From Phycisphaeraceae bacterium (GTDB taxonomy: Bacteria > Planctomycetota > Phycisphaerae > Phycisphaerales > Phycisphaeraceae), in assembly GCA_029260675.1 (NCBI GenBank), contig JAJDCV010000162.1, positions 1-6,072 on the forward strand: 6,072 nt of DNA, given 5' to 3'. The notes under the pieces were generated by a model. It searched no databases. It was given only the letters and a program-made list of their open reading frames with translations, and was not told the DNA's origin. Below, one piece after another: positions 4,621 to 6,072 of this stretch. Within the stretch, counting starts at the first letter, position 1. Every line of letters begins with the position of its first letter. A program made the translations under genes and the position numbers.

Positions 4621-4633
4621 TTATGAAAACCGC
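4617..4633. repeat. Stem-loop GCGGTT-ATGAA-AACCGC overlapping the second palindrome
   Basis: Perfect 6-bp arms with a 5-base loop. Its left arm shares GCGG (4617-4620) with the right arm of the preceding palindrome, so the two folds exclude each other at full length. No T-run follows on the minus strand, which argues against a standard terminator. Confidence 0.45.
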
Positions 4634-4650
4634 CACAGCTTGATTGAGGA

Positions 4651-4670
4651 TGCTTTAGCAAGCACGCTTG
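4651..4670. repeat. Overlapping small palindromes
   Basis: TGCTT-TAGC-AAGCA (4651-4664) overlaps CAAGC-AC-GCTTG (4659-4670), and TGCATGCA follows at 4672-4679. All are short. They continue the palindrome cluster but might be chance. Confidence 0.3.
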
Positions 4671-4739
4671 ATGCATGCACACTCGTTTGAATAGTTATGC
4701 AGGCGTTTCACGTCCCGGGCTCGCACCGCCCCGTGACCA

Positions 4740-4771
4740 TGCGGTTACACGGTTACACGATCACGCGATCA
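4740..4771. repeat. 8-bp tandem repeat, four units
   Basis: Plus-strand units TGCGGTTA, CACGGTTA, CACGATCA and CGCGATCA run head to tail; neighbouring units differ by one or two bases. The array starts about 20 bases beyond the lipoprotein stop codon. Probably a slippage-derived microsatellite; a protein-binding role cannot be judged. Confidence 0.55.
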
Positions 4772-4792
4772 CCAGGCATCCCACCTGTGCTC

Positions 4793-5998
4793 TCACCGGT
4801 CGGCCCGTTTGACCAGTGTATCGTCGGCCACCAGCGTTATGGTGACCGAGCCCTCGTCCCGGGTGCCCGCGTTCTCGTCGTAAACCCGGACCTTCAGGTG
4901 GTATTGGCCCATCCGCAGTTGGGCCGGGAGCGTCACCAGTTGGACTACAAAAAAATCGCGGCGCTTGTTGTGCGACACGTCCGTGATCTTAACCGGCTCG
5001 TGGCTCCAGACCTCGAACCCGTTGGATTCATAAAGCTCCAACTCCTGCCGTAGACGGACCTCGTACCCGTCGCCCCCGTCGCGCTTAGCCGGCTTGAAGT
5101 TTTCCAACTCCACGTAGACGATCACCTTCTGCTCGCGCCCCGCCACGAACGTGTGGTCGGGGAAGGCGTCATACACACCGTAGCCCATCACCTTTTCGCA
5201 AAGCTCGATGGTACGGATCGACACCGGCTGGCTGCCGAACATCTCGTCAAGTCGGCCCGCGACCGCCTCACGGTTCACCTCACCGCCCCCATCCAGCAAC
5301 TCGGCCCGCAACGTGGTGACCGCTCGGTAATAGCCTTGAACCCGCTCCTGGTCCACAGGTGACAACGGGGCGAGCATCGTCCAGTCCAGTTCGCCGTGAG
5401 TCCCGATGGCCGCGAGTGAGGCGGCGGTGATCGCCTTGGACAGGTTTGAGTCGTCCCCATGCCGGACCGTCTGGAGAAGCTGTGCGTACGCCTGTGCTTG
5501 CGAAGGACCATCAGGGACATCCGCCTCCACGTGCGGGGCCCAAGCGGCGGTGTCCGCCGAAACGGGTGCGATCAGAGCCGCCTGGCTCGGCTCGCTCTGG
5601 CGGACACCTGCCTGCACACCCATGGGCGTCAACGCCACGCCATGCGGATCAGCCAGCCCATTGAACGGGGCCCCAGCAGCCACGGACTGGGCGGGGGCAG
5701 TATCGGCCTGGACATTTCCAGCCCCCGATCCACCCACGTCCCGCCAAAGGATCTCCCGGGGTGGCTCGCTTCGACCCGGCAACTCCCCCGCACCGGCCAC
5801 GCGCTGGGCGTGAGCCTGGGCCTGAGCGGCAAGCTCGGCTTCGGTGTCGGCCGCAGCCACATCCGTCTGAGTCCCTGGGATCGGGCTCACTTGGGATGAG
5901 CCGTTCAGGCCCGTCGGCAGCCCTAACTCCTGGCAACCGCCAACCAGAACTAAGACCAAGGTGCTAAAACACCACCATTGAAATGACGCGCTTCGCAT
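4793..5998 (-). CDS. Putative secreted lipoprotein of unknown function
   Basis: 401 aa. The N-terminus is a lipoprotein signal: an Arg, a hydrophobic stretch, and the lipobox VGGC with Cys22 as the lipidated residue, so the mature protein should be tethered to a membrane on the periplasmic side. Residues ~35-165 are Ala/Gln/Pro/Gly-rich and probably disordered. Residues ~166-255 are helical in character (AQAYAQLLQTV, YYRAVTTLRAELL). Residues ~258-392 look like a compact beta-rich domain: IRTIELCEKVMGYGVY, FVAGREQKVIVYVELENF, RLRQELELYESNGFEVW, RRDFFVVQLVTLPAQLRMG and YHLKVRVYDENAG, the last resembling strands of an immunoglobulin-like or carbohydrate-binding sandwich. I recall similar C-terminal regions in planctomycete proteins but know no assigned function. 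The start at 5998 is supported by AGGAGG four bases upstream. It is separated by 505 bases from pyrR, so it is probably an independent transcript. Confidence 0.85.
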   Translation of the reverse strand: MRSASFQWWCFSTLVLVLVGGCQELGLPTGLNGSSQVSPIPGTQTDVAAADTEAELAAQAQAHAQRVAGAGELPGRSEPPREILWRDVGGSGAGNVQADTAPAQSVAAGAPFNGLADPHGVALTPMGVQAGVRQSEPSQAALIAPVSADTAAWAPHVEADVPDGPSQAQAYAQLLQTVRHGDDSNLSKAITAASLAAIGTHGELDWTMLAPLSPVDQERVQGYYRAVTTLRAELLDGGGEVNREAVAGRLDEMFGSQPVSIRTIELCEKVMGYGVYDAFPDHTFVAGREQKVIVYVELENFKPAKRDGGDGYEVRLRQELELYESNGFEVWSHEPVKITDVSHNKRRDFFVVQLVTLPAQLRMGQYHLKVRVYDENAGTRDEGSVTITLVADDTLVKRADR

Positions 5999-6002
5999 CG
6001 TG

Positions 6003-6008
6003 CCTCCT
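6003..6008 (-). promoter_or_regulatory. Canonical Shine-Dalgarno AGGAGG of the lipoprotein gene
   Basis: A perfect AGGAGG on the minus strand, with a slightly short 4-base spacer to ATG at 5998. It is the only canonical SD in the window and fixes this start. It also shows that the organism uses SD initiation, which makes its absence before four other genes meaningful. Confidence 0.8.
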
Positions 6009-6036
6009 GCTTGCTAGGCCGTTTAACACAGCCAAC

Positions 6037-6052
6037 GGTTCATCCATGAACC
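6037..6052. promoter_or_regulatory. Short inverted repeat upstream of the lipoprotein gene
   Basis: GGTTCA-TCCA-TGAACC: perfect 6-bp arms with a 4-base centre, about 39 bases upstream of the lipoprotein start codon. It could be an operator or a small 5'-leader hairpin. No convincing -35/-10 pair was found around it, and the window ends 20 bases further on. Confidence 0.35.
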
Positions 6053-6072
6053 TTCCCGCGTGAACCCCGGTT

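Larger units (their letters stand above)
4288..4792. other. Gene-free, repeat- and palindrome-rich gap between the lipoprotein gene and pyrR
   Basis: 505 bases with no credible gene. In order from high to low coordinates it holds an 8-bp tandem array, a cluster of small palindromes, two perfect GC-rich palindromes with a GTAG border, a perfect 12-bp-arm palindrome, a 12-bp tandem array, a G-quadruplex motif and the pyrR promoter candidate (each listed separately). A 71-codon minus-strand reading frame (4467-4682) passes through the palindromes but has no RBS or recognisable content. No intrinsic terminator with a T-run is seen for the lipoprotein gene. Confidence 0.6.

Noticed and set aside
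4467..4682. 71-codon minus-strand reading frame through the palindrome cluster
   Set aside because: No RBS, no recognisable motif, and it reads through two perfect palindromes, which is typical of a chance frame in a repeat element. Its stop falls inside the 25-bp palindrome.
4288..4792. tRNA, small structured RNA class or CRISPR array in the gap
   Set aside because: No cloverleaf with a T-loop consensus was found, and the tandem units (8 and 12 bp, no spacers) do not fit CRISPR repeat-spacer structure.

Overview
The window looks like a chromosomal segment of a GC-rich, Gram-negative-type bacterium. Planctomycetota, perhaps a Phycisphaerae-like lineage, is my best guess. The reasons are the high GC content, lipopolysaccharide-core heptose genes (so an outer membrane), and a long lipoprotein whose C-terminal region resembles proteins I associate with planctomycetes. 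The lineage call is inference, not proof. All six convincing genes lie on the minus strand, so the biological reading order runs from the high coordinates to the low ones.

In transcription order: (1) an outer-envelope lipoprotein of unknown function (4793-5998) with a canonical AGGAGG ribosome-binding site. (2) A 505-base gene-free stretch (4288-4792) rich in structure: an 8-bp tandem array, a pair of perfect GC-rich palindromes preceded by GTAG (REP-like), a perfect 12-bp-arm palindrome, a 12-bp tandem array and a G-quadruplex motif. (3) pyrR and pyrB (4287-2697), whose ends overlap through GTGACTGA, giving PRPP-dependent pyrimidine regulation/salvage and the committed step of UMP synthesis. 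(4) gmk, guanylate kinase (2525-1926). (5) A GmhB-type heptose bisphosphate phosphatase fused to a disordered linker and two predicted membrane helices (1850-651). (6) The 5' end of a WaaF-type heptosyltransferase (356-1), which runs off the window edge.

Functionally there are two themes: nucleotide metabolism (pyrR, pyrB, gmk) and ADP-heptose/LPS inner-core assembly (the gmhB fusion and waaF). Four genes that appear to head their own transcripts (waaF, gmhB, gmk, pyrR) have no Shine-Dalgarno sequence. Each instead has a -10-like hexamer ending 6-7 bases before ATG, which suggests leaderless mRNAs. pyrB, internal to an operon, has a purine-rich RBS, and the lipoprotein has a perfect AGGAGG.

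The genes are largely housekeeping, and I see no mobile element with a transposase, no CRISPR array, no tRNA or rRNA and no defence cassette. The unusual signals are the membrane-anchored GmhB with a degraded zinc site, the leaderless pattern, the repeat/palindrome-rich gap upstream of pyrR, and G-quadruplex motifs that always have the G-rich strand as the coding strand.
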